Of a stretch of DNA of 64,000 bases, positions 9,415 to 17,810 are shown piece after piece. Location of the stretch: positions 248,001 to 312,000 of the forward strand of contig NZ_WPHG01000004.1 in the NCBI RefSeq assembly GCF_009742725.1. Reading direction: 5' to 3'. Each line of letters begins with the position of its first letter. The first letter of the stretch is position 1. The notes beneath the pieces are model-generated. The model was not told where the DNA came from and ran no database searches. It worked only from the letters and a program-made list of their open reading frames with translations. The translations under genes were made by a program, and so were the position numbers. The stretch is from Nitratireductor arenosus (GTDB taxonomy: Bacteria; Pseudomonadota; Alphaproteobacteria; Rhizobiales; Rhizobiaceae).

Positions 9415-9822
9415 TTGAACCCGTCTTCTTATGAACTTTTGAACCCCTCGCACTGGAAAGCCGCCAAAGGCTACACCAACGGCATCATGGCCGAAGGGCG
9501 CACGATCTTCGTCGCCGGCCAGGTCGGGTGGAACGGCCAGCAGGAATTCGAGACAGACGACTTCGCCGGGCAGGTCCGCCAAGCCCTGCAAAACATCGTC
9601 GACGTGCTGGCCGAAGCCGGTGCCGGACCGGAGCACGCCACTCGCATGACCTGGTACATCACCGACAAGCGCGAATATCTCGATCGGCTTTCCGACGTCG
9701 GCGCGGCCTATCGCGACGTGATGGGTCGCAATTTCCCCGCCATGACCATGGTCCAGGTCGCCGACCTGATCGAGGACCGGGCCAAGGTCGAAATCGAAGT
9801 GACGGCGGTCCTGCCGTCCTGA
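9415..9822 (+). CDS. RidA/YjgF/YER057c-type enamine/imine deaminase
   Basis: Small RidA-superfamily protein of 135 aa. It begins with a TTG codon (9415) behind GAAAGGGCAC and lies 17 bases after the livF-like gene. Family features seen are FVAGQVGWNGQ, FAGQVRQALQNIVDVLAEAGA, and the closing MTMVQVADLIEDRAKVEIEVTAVLP. It lacks the arginine-centred closing motif of archetypal RidA (xxxRxx...E), so it is probably a non-archetypal subgroup. Family knowledge: RidA proteins hydrolyse reactive enamines and imines. In this operon it could act on an amino-cyclohexene CoA intermediate of anthraniloyl-CoA breakdown (inference). Confidence 0.88.
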   Translation: MNPSSYELLNPSHWKAAKGYTNGIMAEGRTIFVAGQVGWNGQQEFETDDFAGQVRQALQNIVDVLAEAGAGPEHATRMTWYITDKREYLDRLSDVGAAYRDVMGRNFPAMTMVQVADLIEDRAKVEIEVTAVLPS

Positions 9823-9909
9823 GCGGCCAAACCACACGGCAATTGCTGGACCAACGGCCGGCAGGCGCATGCGCTTGCCGGGACCGTCGTGCTTTGCCAA
9901 ACACGCCCG

Positions 9910-10785
9910 ATGAGCACAGAACCCTCGAACCTCAAAGCGGCCCTTTGGATGGGCGGCTGGCTGGCGTTGATGCTGACCATGACGGTGGCCGGTCGCGAAG
10001 CCACGCGCGAGCTCGACGTGTTCCAGATCATGGAAATGCGCTCGGTGATCGGTATGCTCCTGCTCTATCCGGTGATCCGCATGGCCGGCGGCCTGCGCTC
10101 CGTGCGCACCGCGATGCTGCCGCGCCATGTCGGCCGCAACGTGGTGCATTACGGCGCGCAGTTCGCCTGGTTTTACGCACTGGCAATGATTCCGATCGCG
10201 CAACTGGTCTCGATCGAGTTCACCATGCCGATCTGGACCGCGATCCTGGCGGCGGCTTTCCTCGGCGAGCGCATCAATGGCTGGAAGATCGCCGCGATCG
10301 TGCTCGGCCTGATCGGCGTTGCCATCATCGTGCGACCGGGAGCCGGTTCGCTCGATGTCGGCCAATTGTTCGCGCTGTTCGCGGCCATCGGCTTCGGCAT
10401 ATCGGTGGCGCTGGTGAAGTCGCTCACCCGCCACGACAGCGTGCCCACGATCATTTTCTGGATGCTGGTGGTGCAGTCCGTACTCGGCATCGCGCCGGCG
10501 CTGGCGGTGTGGCAATGGCCGTCGCTGACGGTGATGCCGTGGATCGTGGTGATCGGCTTTTGCGGCACCTATTCCCACTACTGCATGGCGCGCGCGATGC
10601 TGCATGCCGATGCCACGACGGTGGTGCCGATGGATTTCCTGCGCGTGCCGCTTTCAGCACTTCTGGCCTGGCTCGTCTATCAGGAGGGGATCGATTTCTA
10701 TACCGTCGTCGGCGCCGTGCTCATCCTTGCCGGCAACTCGCTCAACCTCAAGCAGGGCGGCACGGCGCGCATCCGCCCCAACTGA
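9910..10785 (+). CDS. DMT-superfamily (EamA) transporter
   Basis: Inner-membrane protein of 291 aa with about ten hydrophobic segments in two EamA-like halves; each half contains the characteristic E(R/G)...W..G...GV stretch (first half: FLGERINGWKIAAIVLGLIG). ATG 9910 was chosen; the upstream in-frame start at 9889 has no ribosome site. Substrate unknown. It stands 87 bases after ridA and may be the last gene of that operon or independent. Confidence 0.85.
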   Translation: MSTEPSNLKAALWMGGWLALMLTMTVAGREATRELDVFQIMEMRSVIGMLLLYPVIRMAGGLRSVRTAMLPRHVGRNVVHYGAQFAWFYALAMIPIAQLVSIEFTMPIWTAILAAAFLGERINGWKIAAIVLGLIGVAIIVRPGAGSLDVGQLFALFAAIGFGISVALVKSLTRHDSVPTIIFWMLVVQSVLGIAPALAVWQWPSLTVMPWIVVIGFCGTYSHYCMARAMLHADATTVVPMDFLRVPLSALLAWLVYQEGIDFYTVVGAVLILAGNSLNLKQGGTARIRPN

Positions 10786-10886
10786 CAAAGCCCTACCCGC
10801 GTCACAAACACGAAAGCGCAAGCATGCAGGCCCCACCCAGCCGGTGGACAAGCTGCACACCACGGCGTTTGTCAGCAGGCCGTGCC

Positions 10887-10913
10887 TTGTCAAACGCCCT
10901 CCCCCCTTATATG
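10887..10913 (+). promoter_or_regulatory. candidate sigma-70 promoter for second Liv-type importer
   Basis: In the 222-base gap before the second transporter operon, TTGTCA (10887-10892) and TATATG (10908-10913) are separated by 15 bases. The spacer is two bases shorter than optimal, so this is a weak call made by eye. Confidence 0.3.
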
Positions 10914-11007
10914 AGCGGGCGAGTCGAGGGCAGGCAGACAGAAACGGCGCCGAAAAAGCCGTCATGCTTCGACGAGCGGGAAACAGGCAGCATCACAAGC
11001 AGGCCGC

Positions 11008-11790
11008 ATGGCGACGATGATTGACGTCCAGGACGTGACGAAGCGTTTCGGCAATATGCTCGCCGTCGACCAATGCTCGCTCCAGGTCGAACAAGGCACG
11101 ATCACCGGCTTGATCGGCCCGAACGGCGCGGGCAAGACGACGCTGTTCAACATGGTCGCCGGCGCCTTCGCGCCCAGCTCCGGGCGTATCCTGCTCGATG
11201 GCGAGGACGTTACAGGCCTTGAGGCGCACGCGCTTTTCTCGCGCGGATTGTTGCGCACTTTCCAGATCGCGCAGGAATTTTCGCACATGACGGCGCTGGA
11301 AAACCTGATGATGGTGCCGGCGCGCCAGGCGGGCGAAAACTTCTTCAATGCGTGTTTCCGGCGCGGCGCGGTGCTGGCCGAGGAGACGGAGACCCGCAAG
11401 AAGGCGGAGGACGTGCTCGGCATCCTCAAACTCACCCACGTCAAGAACGAGAAGGCGGGTAATCTGTCGGGCGGGCAAAAGAAGCTGCTCGAACTCGGGC
11501 GCGTGATAATGGCCGAGCCGCGGGTGGTGCTGCTCGACGAGATCGCCGCCGGCGTCAACCGCACGCTGCTCAACGACCTCGCCGCCGTCGTCCAGCGCCT
11601 GAACCGCGAGGACGGGCTTACCTTCTTCGTCATCGAGCACGACATGGACCTGATCGCCCGGCTGTGCGATCCGGTTATCGTCATGGCCGCCGGCACGGTG
11701 ATGGTCGAAGGTCCGATGTCGGAAATCCGCAACAATCCCGAAGTGATCGAAGCGTATTTCGGCGGCACGCCCGCCGACGGAGAACGCTGA
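11008..11790 (+). CDS. Liv-type ABC transporter ATPase (LivG family), second system
   Basis: ATPase of 260 aa. Walker A GPNGAGKTT is at 37-45, LSGGQ at 153-157 and Walker B VVLLDE at 173-178. The Walker B is followed by IAAGVN, where LivG proteins normally read PAAGLN. A late VIEHDMD motif and the C-terminal NPEVIEAYFGG are also LivG-like. It is first in a four-gene set ordered ATPase-ATPase-permease-permease, unlike the first system. It overlaps the next gene by one base. Confidence 0.92.
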   Translation: MATMIDVQDVTKRFGNMLAVDQCSLQVEQGTITGLIGPNGAGKTTLFNMVAGAFAPSSGRILLDGEDVTGLEAHALFSRGLLRTFQIAQEFSHMTALENLMMVPARQAGENFFNACFRRGAVLAEETETRKKAEDVLGILKLTHVKNEKAGNLSGGQKKLLELGRVIMAEPRVVLLDEIAAGVNRTLLNDLAAVVQRLNREDGLTFFVIEHDMDLIARLCDPVIVMAAGTVMVEGPMSEIRNNPEVIEAYFGGTPADGER

Positions 11791-12506
11791 TGGCGCTCTT
11801 GGAGATTAGCGGCATCCACGCCGGCTATGGCGGGGCGAACATCCTCAATGGCGTCAGCATCGCCATCGAGGCCGAGGAGATCGGCGTCATCGTCGGCCCC
11901 AACGGCGCGGGCAAGTCGACGACCCTGAAGGCGCTGTTCGGCCTGCTTTCAATCTCTAAGGGCAATGTCACCTTCGAGGGACGCGACGTCACCAACACAC
12001 CGCCCGAAAGCCTGGTTAAGCAGGGCCTTTCCTTTGTACCGCAGGAATACAACGTCTTTCCCACGATGAGCGTGCACGAAAACCTGGAGATGGGGGCCTA
12101 TGTCCGGCGCGACGATTTCCGCCACCTCGTCGACCAGGTCTACGGTTTCTTCCCGCCGTTGAAGGACAAGCGCCGCCAGCCGGCGGGCGAGCTCTCCGGC
12201 GGCCAGCGTCAGATGGTGGCGATCGGGCGCGCGCTGATGACGGAGCCGCGGCTGCTGCTGCTCGACGAACCGACGGCCGGCCTGTCGCCTTTGTTTACCG
12301 GCGAGATCTTCGAACGTATCGTCGCCATCAACGCCGCCGGTACAGGCATCTTGATGGTGGAGCAAAATGCGCGCCAGGCGCTGGCGATCGCGCATAAGGG
12401 CTTCGTGCTGGCCGGCGGTCAGAACCGCTTCACGGGCACCGGGCAGGAACTGCTCGACGACCCGGAGGTGGCGAAAAGCTTTCTCGGCGGGGAGGACCAG
12501 CCATGA
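11790..12506 (+). CDS. Liv-type ABC transporter ATPase (LivF family), second system
   Basis: ATPase of 238 aa. Walker A GPNGAGKST is at 36-44, LSGGQ at 135-139 and Walker B LLLLDEP shortly after; VEQNARQALAIAHKGFVL is the typical LivF switch region. ATG 11790 overlaps the preceding stop (TGATG). The frame is open further upstream inside the preceding gene, but those residues are not family-like. It ends overlapping the permease gene by 4 bases. Confidence 0.92.
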   Translation: MALLEISGIHAGYGGANILNGVSIAIEAEEIGVIVGPNGAGKSTTLKALFGLLSISKGNVTFEGRDVTNTPPESLVKQGLSFVPQEYNVFPTMSVHENLEMGAYVRRDDFRHLVDQVYGFFPPLKDKRRQPAGELSGGQRQMVAIGRALMTEPRLLLLDEPTAGLSPLFTGEIFERIVAINAAGTGILMVEQNARQALAIAHKGFVLAGGQNRFTGTGQELLDDPEVAKSFLGGEDQP

Positions 12507-13528
12507 CCGAGGTCGATCTGCTGACCGCGCTGCCGGTGCGCGAATTCGTGTTCTTCATCAACAAGGGCATCATCGCCGGACTGATCATCGGCTCGATCTA
12601 CGCGCTCGGTGCCGTCGGGGTGACGCTGGTCTTCGGCATTTTGCGGTTCGCCCATCTCGCCCATGGCGACATGATGACAACGGGCGCCTTCATCGCGTTG
12701 GTGCTGACCGCGCTTTTGCCCGGCGCGGGGGCACTGGTCGGCCTGCCGACCGCCTTCGTGCTGATGCCGATCGCGATGGCGTTGACGGCGCTGCTGGCGA
12801 TCGTCCTCGACCGCTGGTTCTACCGGCCGCTGCGGCAGGCCAATGTGCGCCCCGTCACCATCGTGATGGCCTCGGTCGGCGTCATGCTGATGATGCAGGG
12901 CCTGATCCGACTGGTGTTCGGCACGGGAACCCGGCCGCTTTATGTCGGCGCCAAGGATATTTACCGCCTGCCGGTCGGCGACGGCTTCATCGTCGTCACA
13001 GAACCGCAGGTGCTGTTGTTCGTGTTTACGGCGCTGTGCATCGTCGCGCTCCACTTCTTTCTGACCCGCGCACGGCTCGGCAAGGCAATGCGCGCTGTGT
13101 CCGACAATGCCGACCTGGCGCGAGTGTCGGGCATTCCCACCGAGCATGTGGTGCGCGCGACCTGGATCATCGGCGGCGCGCTGGCCGCCGCCGGCGGCAC
13201 GCTGCTCGCCCTCGACGTCACCTTGAAGCCCGACCTGAGCTTCAACATCCTTTTGCCGATCTTCGCCGCCGCGATCGTCGGCGGGATCGGCCAGCCCTAT
13301 GGCGCGGTGGCCGGCGGGCTGGTGGTCGGCTTCACCGAAACGCTGGCCGTGTTCAACTGGGCGATCCTGCTCAGGCCGCTCAAGCCGTTTTTGCCGGACT
13401 GGGTGGAGCTGCCGACGCAACTCGCGCTGGTGCCGACCGAATACAAGATCGTCATCCCCTTCTTCATCCTGGTTGCGGTGCTGATCTGGCGACCGACGGG
13501 GATCTTCCGCGGGAGCGTGATCAAATGA
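12503..13528 (+). CDS. Liv-type ABC transporter permease (LivH family), second system
   Basis: Permease of 341 aa. It has the family segment GVTLVFGILRFAHLAHGDMM in the first 60 residues and GGIGQPYGAVAGGLVVGFTE in the last third, plus about eight hydrophobic stretches. The extended N-terminus (about 15 polar residues before the first helix) is slightly longer than the first system's LivH. ATGA overlaps at both ends tie it to its neighbours. Confidence 0.9.
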   Translation: MTEVDLLTALPVREFVFFINKGIIAGLIIGSIYALGAVGVTLVFGILRFAHLAHGDMMTTGAFIALVLTALLPGAGALVGLPTAFVLMPIAMALTALLAIVLDRWFYRPLRQANVRPVTIVMASVGVMLMMQGLIRLVFGTGTRPLYVGAKDIYRLPVGDGFIVVTEPQVLLFVFTALCIVALHFFLTRARLGKAMRAVSDNADLARVSGIPTEHVVRATWIIGGALAAAGGTLLALDVTLKPDLSFNILLPIFAAAIVGGIGQPYGAVAGGLVVGFTETLAVFNWAILLRPLKPFLPDWVELPTQLALVPTEYKIVIPFFILVAVLIWRPTGIFRGSVIK

Positions 13529-14793
13529 CGAACCGCGCCGGACGCGAAACCCTGCTGTTCGCCGGCCTGGCCGTACTCATCGCGCTGGTCTTCGCCGCGC
13601 AGGGCGCGGCTTTCGGGACGCGCATGCTGGTCGAGGCAAGCTGCCTGGCGATCGTGGCGCTCGGCCTGACCATCCAATGGGGCTATGCCGGCCTGTTCAA
13701 TGTCGGCACGATGGGGTTCATCGCGATCGCGGCCTACACGACGGTACTGGTGTCGTTTCCCGTCAACGGCGCCTTCTGGACGTCAAACGGACCGGCTCTT
13801 CTCGGCAAGACCGCACTTTACCTGGTCGTCGGCGGGCTTCTCACCTACGCGATGAGCCAGACCCACCGCCTCGGCCTGCCGAAGAAATTCCGCACGCTGC
13901 TTGCCTTGATCGCCGGTGCCGCGACCTATATCGCCGTCTCCGGCGCACTCGGCGAGGCGGCCACCCATATCGAGGGCGAAGCCGGCTTCATCGGCGGCTT
14001 CGGCCTTCCCGTCTGGGTCGGCTGGCTCGGCGGCGGCATCGTCGCCGGTGCGCTCGGTTGGGCCATGGGCCGCATCACGCTCGGCCTGCGCGCCGACTAT
14101 ATGGCGATCGCGACGCTGGGCATCGCGGAGATCGTCAAGGCATATCTCAAAAACGCCGACTGGCTGACGCGCGGCACGCTGACCGTCTCGCCCCTGCCCT
14201 GGCCGGTGCCGACGCCGGCCGAACTCGGCTTCGTCATGTCGCGCGCGGCCTATCTCAGCGTGACGGCAGTGATGATCGTGGTGATCTTCGTGCTCCTGCA
14301 GCGGGCTTGGGCCGCGCCGTGGGGACGCATGATGCGCGCCATCCGCGACAACGAATTGTCGGCGGCTGCGATGGGTAAGAATATCAGCCGGCGCCGGCTG
14401 GAGATGTTCGTGCTCGGCAACGTCATTATCGGCATCGGCGGCGGCGCGCTGATCACCTTCAGCAGCATTTTCGACCCGTCGAGCTTCCTACCTCTCAACC
14501 ACACATTCCTGATCTGGGTGATGGTCATTCTAGGCGGCGCCGGCAACAATCTCGGCACCATCTTCGGCGCGCTGTTCGTCTATGTCATCTGGACGATGTC
14601 GGAACCGGCGGCCCTGTTCCTGTTCGACCAGGTCGCCTATTGGGGCGACAGGCTGTTCGACTGGCAGGCGCCGGCCGACATGACGACACGCGCCCTGCAG
14701 ATGCGGGTTTTCGTCATCGGCCTGACGATCACGCTGGTGCTGCGCTTCGCGCCACGCGGCCTGATCCCCGAACGGCCGGTCAAATACGAATGA
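13525..14793 (+). CDS. Liv-type ABC transporter permease (LivM family), second system
   Basis: Permease of 422 aa, longer than the 326-aa LivM of the first system because of an extra hydrophobic and linker segment at about residues 100-160. LivM hallmarks are LGLTIQWGYAGLFNVGTMGFIAIAAY and GRMMRAIRDNELSAAAMGKN. ATG 13525 overlaps the livH stop; the same frame is open far upstream inside livH, but that part is a shadow. The operon ends at a bidirectional terminator. No binding-protein gene accompanies this system in the window. Confidence 0.9.
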   Translation: MTNRAGRETLLFAGLAVLIALVFAAQGAAFGTRMLVEASCLAIVALGLTIQWGYAGLFNVGTMGFIAIAAYTTVLVSFPVNGAFWTSNGPALLGKTALYLVVGGLLTYAMSQTHRLGLPKKFRTLLALIAGAATYIAVSGALGEAATHIEGEAGFIGGFGLPVWVGWLGGGIVAGALGWAMGRITLGLRADYMAIATLGIAEIVKAYLKNADWLTRGTLTVSPLPWPVPTPAELGFVMSRAAYLSVTAVMIVVIFVLLQRAWAAPWGRMMRAIRDNELSAAAMGKNISRRRLEMFVLGNVIIGIGGGALITFSSIFDPSSFLPLNHTFLIWVMVILGGAGNNLGTIFGALFVYVIWTMSEPAALFLFDQVAYWGDRLFDWQAPADMTTRALQMRVFVIGLTITLVLRFAPRGLIPERPVKYE

Positions 14794-14891
14794 TGGCAGC
14801 GGCGCGATCGTGCACCGTCGCGCCCACCCACGGGCCTTCGAGCCGTTACCCTACATCGATATCGGCCACCTAGAGTAGAGCCGAACGTGAA

Positions 14892-14920
14892 AAGGCTCGC
14901 TCCCCAGGTTCGCGAGCCTT
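14892..14920. terminator. bidirectional intrinsic terminator
   Basis: A perfect 9-bp stem AAGGCTCGC / GCGAGCCTT with an 11-base loop, lying between convergent genes (livM-like ending 14793 and the binding-protein gene ending 14946). The A/T-containing flanks on both sides are consistent with termination in both directions. Confidence 0.7.
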
Positions 14921-14945
14921 CTCCGCTATTGGCTAGCAGCGGATA

Positions 14946-15935
14946 TTACTGAAGAGCCTTGTCGGTGATCATATGCGTCCAGGCGCCTTCCGGCTCCTTG
15001 GTGATGACCGGATCGGATCCGCCTTCGAGCAGCGTCTTGACCGTGCGCTCGTAATCGGCCGGGTCGAGCGCCCCGTTGGAGCCCGCCGTCAGCTTGGCGA
15101 TCTCGCCCATCATGCGTTTCTGGTGCTTTTCGGTCTGGGCGCCGCTGGCATCGTTGTCGAGCACGATCATCGCCGCCTCGTCCGGGTTCTCCTCGGCCCA
15201 TTTCCAGCCCTTCATCGAGGCGCGCACGAAACGGGTCAGCCGGTCGACGAAGGCGTCATCCTTGAGGTTGTCCTCCAGCACGTAAATGCCGTCCTCGAGC
15301 GTGGCGACACCCTGGTCTTCATATTTGAACACCACCAGATCGTCCGGCTCGAAACCGGCGTCGATCACCTGCCAGTATTCGTTGTAGGTCATGGTCGAGA
15401 TGCAGTCGGCCTGCTTCTGGATCAGCGGATCGACGTTGAAGCCCTGCTTCAGCACCGTGACACCCTCCTCGCCGCCGTCGGTGGGCAGGCCGAGATGGCT
15501 CATCCACGACAGGAACGGATATTCGTTGCCGAAGAACCACACGCCGAGCGTCTTGCCCTTGAAATCCTCCGGGCTTTCGATGCCGGTCTCCTTGCGGCAC
15601 ACCAGCATCATGCCCGACGATTTGAACGGCTGGGCGACGTTGACCAGCGCCACGCCCTTCTCGCGCGTGGCGAGCGCGGCCGGCATCCAGTCGATGATGA
15701 CGTCGGCCCCGCCGCCGGCCAGAACCTGCGGCGGGGCGATGTCAGGCCCGCCCGGCTTGATTTCCACGTCGAGATCCTCCTCCTCGTAGAAACCCTTGTC
15801 CTGGGCGACGTAATAGCCGGCGAACTGGGCCTGCGTGACCCATTTGAGCTGCAATGTCAGCTTGTCGGCGGCAAGCGCCTGGGCCGCGGCGAAGGACATC
15901 GCCCCGGCCAGCATGGCAGTCATCAGTTTTTTCAT
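14946..15935 (-). CDS. NMT1/THI5-like ABC transporter substrate-binding protein, predicted pyrimidine(-precursor) uptake
   Basis: Periplasmic binding protein of 329 aa. The signal peptide MKKLMTAMLAGAMSFAAAQ ends in ALAA, then LTLQLKWVTQAQFAGYYVAQ, the classic opening of the NMT1/THI5/ThiY family. ATG at 15935 was chosen because it begins the signal peptide; longer starts add a basic leader. It is last in a transporter set (ATPase, permease, permease, binding protein) that follows dihydropyrimidinase and NUDIX genes on the same strand. The inferred ligand is a pyrimidine or related catabolic substrate. Taurine/nitrate-type ligands are less likely in this context. Confidence 0.85.
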   Translation of the reverse strand: MKKLMTAMLAGAMSFAAAQALAADKLTLQLKWVTQAQFAGYYVAQDKGFYEEEDLDVEIKPGGPDIAPPQVLAGGGADVIIDWMPAALATREKGVALVNVAQPFKSSGMMLVCRKETGIESPEDFKGKTLGVWFFGNEYPFLSWMSHLGLPTDGGEEGVTVLKQGFNVDPLIQKQADCISTMTYNEYWQVIDAGFEPDDLVVFKYEDQGVATLEDGIYVLEDNLKDDAFVDRLTRFVRASMKGWKWAEENPDEAAMIVLDNDASGAQTEKHQKRMMGEIAKLTAGSNGALDPADYERTVKTLLEGGSDPVITKEPEGAWTHMITDKALQ

Positions 15936-15966
15936 TATGCCGTTCCCTCTGTGGTTGAAATTATGC

Positions 15967-16824
15967 CTATCCTCCCCGGATAGACGGATGCCAGAACGTG
16001 GCGGCCCGTTCCACGAGCGCAACCACACCATAAAAGACAGAACCCGCCAGCGCTGCAACCGCGATTTCGGCCCAGACCATGTCGATGTTCATTCGTCCGA
16101 CCTCGGTGGAAATGCGAAACCCCATGCCGACGATCGGCGTGCCAAAGAATTCCGCCACGATGGCGCCGATCAGCGCCAGCGTCGAATTGATCTTGAGTGC
16201 GTTGAAGATGAACGGTCCGGCGGCCGGCAGGCGCAGCTTGAACAAGGTCTGCCAGTAGCCGGCCGCATAGGTGCGCATCAGGTCGCGCTCCATTGCCGAC
16301 GCCGCGGTCAGGCCCTGGACCGTGTTCACCAGCATCGGAAAGAAGGTCATGATGATGACGACGGCCGCCTTGGACGGCCAGTCGAAACCGAACCACATCA
16401 CCATGATCGGCGCCACGCCGATCACCGGCAGCGCCGAGACGAAATTGCCGAGCGGCAACAATCCGCGCTGCAGAAACGGCGACCGGTCGATCAGGATTGC
16501 GACCAAAAACCCCGATCCGCACCCCAGCACGTAGCCGGCCAGCACCGCCTTGAGAAAAGTCTGGCGGAAATCGGCCCACAGGATCGGCAGCGAGTTGATC
16601 AGCCGGTCCCAGATCGCGGACGGCGGCGGCAGCAGCACGAACGGAACCTCGAAGCCGCGCACCGCGCCTTCCCACAAAACCAGAAGCGTCGCGCCGAAGA
16701 TCAGCGGGACGACGATACCGATCAGCCGCGCCTGGGTGCGGCTTTCCGGCTGCCGGCGCACCAGCCATTCGTTAAAGGCCCAGGCCGCGAGCCAGAACAG
16801 GACGGCGAGCAGGAACACACTCAT
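15967..16824 (-). CDS. ABC transporter permease (BPD_transp_1), NMT1-type system
   Basis: Permease of 285 aa with about six membrane helices. The cytoplasmic loop EAA-like motif appears around RTYAAGYWQTLFKLRLPAAGP. ATG 16824 overlaps the preceding permease stop (ATGA) and is preferred over a longer open frame that runs through that gene. It pairs with the upstream permease to form the heterodimeric channel of the importer ending at 14946. Confidence 0.9.
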   Translation of the reverse strand: MSVFLLAVLFWLAAWAFNEWLVRRQPESRTQARLIGIVVPLIFGATLLVLWEGAVRGFEVPFVLLPPPSAIWDRLINSLPILWADFRQTFLKAVLAGYVLGCGSGFLVAILIDRSPFLQRGLLPLGNFVSALPVIGVAPIMVMWFGFDWPSKAAVVIIMTFFPMLVNTVQGLTAASAMERDLMRTYAAGYWQTLFKLRLPAAGPFIFNALKINSTLALIGAIVAEFFGTPIVGMGFRISTEVGRMNIDMVWAEIAVAALAGSVFYGVVALVERAATFWHPSIRGG

Positions 16825-17750
16825 CGCGCCATCCCCATGCGCTTCAAGACCAGGCCGTGCGCGAAACCGACCGCCATCACCAGCACCGCCGCGATCGCGG
16901 CCGCGGCAAACAGCGCCGCCCAGATCTGCACGGTCTGGCCGTAATAGGAGCCGGCCAGAAGCCGCGCGCCCAGGCCCGCCACCGCGCCGGTCGGCATTTC
17001 GCCGACGATCGCGCCGACCAAGCTGATGGCGACCGCGACCTGCATCGAGGTAAACAGGTAAGGTAGCGCGCTCGGCCATCTCAGTTTCCAGAATACCTGG
17101 CCGGCGCCGGCCGAATAGGTGCGCATCAGGTCAAGCTGGATCGCTTCGGGGCTGCGCAGCCCCTTGACCATGCCGACCACGACCGGGAAAAACGACAAAT
17201 AGGTCGAGATCAGCGCCTTGGGCAGGATGCCAGACAGGCCGATCGCGTTCAAAACCACGATGATCATCGGGGCGATCGCCAGGATGGGGATCGTCTGCGA
17301 GGCGATCACCCACGGCATGACGGACTTGTCCATGGCGCGGTTGTGAACGATGCCGACGGCGAGCAGAATGCCAAGCGCGGTGCCGATGGCGAAGCCGAGC
17401 AGCGTCGAGGACAGCGTGACCCAGCCGTGATAGACGAGGCTGCGCTTGGATGTCGGGCGCACATCGACCGTCGTCTTCCAGATTTCGGCCATCACCTGAT
17501 GCGGGCTCGGCAGCACCGGCCGTTCCTGGTTGAGCGTGTCGCGGACAAGCTCGGCGGCCGTCCATTCCCGCTCTGACTTGGCGTAGCGGTCGAGCTGCCA
17601 CGGCGCGTTCAGATAGACCGCGAAGGCGTACCACAGCGCCACGAGCGCAACGACGACGGTGAGAATCGGAACCGTCTTGCCGCCGACGAGGCGCGCGCCC
17701 AGCGTGGGCCTTGCCGTCGGCAGGTTCGCCACCGGGTCGACCGCCACCAT
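16821..17750 (-). CDS. ABC transporter permease (BPD_transp_1), NMT1-type system
   Basis: Permease of 309 aa with a cytoplasmic N-terminus of about 30 residues followed by a first helix near VPILTVVVALVALWYAFAV. The EAA-type loop is recognisable in RTYSAGAGQVFWKLRWPSALP, a close match to the same loop of the partner permease, as expected for paralogous subunits. Adjacent GTG (17753) and ATG (17750) are both possible starts; a GGGGGCGGG ribosome-site-like run precedes them. Confidence 0.9.
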   Translation of the reverse strand: MVAVDPVANLPTARPTLGARLVGGKTVPILTVVVALVALWYAFAVYLNAPWQLDRYAKSEREWTAAELVRDTLNQERPVLPSPHQVMAEIWKTTVDVRPTSKRSLVYHGWVTLSSTLLGFAIGTALGILLAVGIVHNRAMDKSVMPWVIASQTIPILAIAPMIIVVLNAIGLSGILPKALISTYLSFFPVVVGMVKGLRSPEAIQLDLMRTYSAGAGQVFWKLRWPSALPYLFTSMQVAVAISLVGAIVGEMPTGAVAGLGARLLAGSYYGQTVQIWAALFAAAAIAAVLVMAVGFAHGLVLKRMGMAR

Positions 17751-17810
17751 CACCCGCCCCCGTGCGGACGTCGGGCCCCGCGATCGGCCGCGGCCGATAT
17801 CGCCTTGACC

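Noticed and set aside
12367-13524. Upstream extension of the second LivM reading frame through the livH gene
   Set aside because: The extension is Arg-rich noise in the livH region; the LivM start at 13525 overlaps the livH stop as in the rest of the operon.
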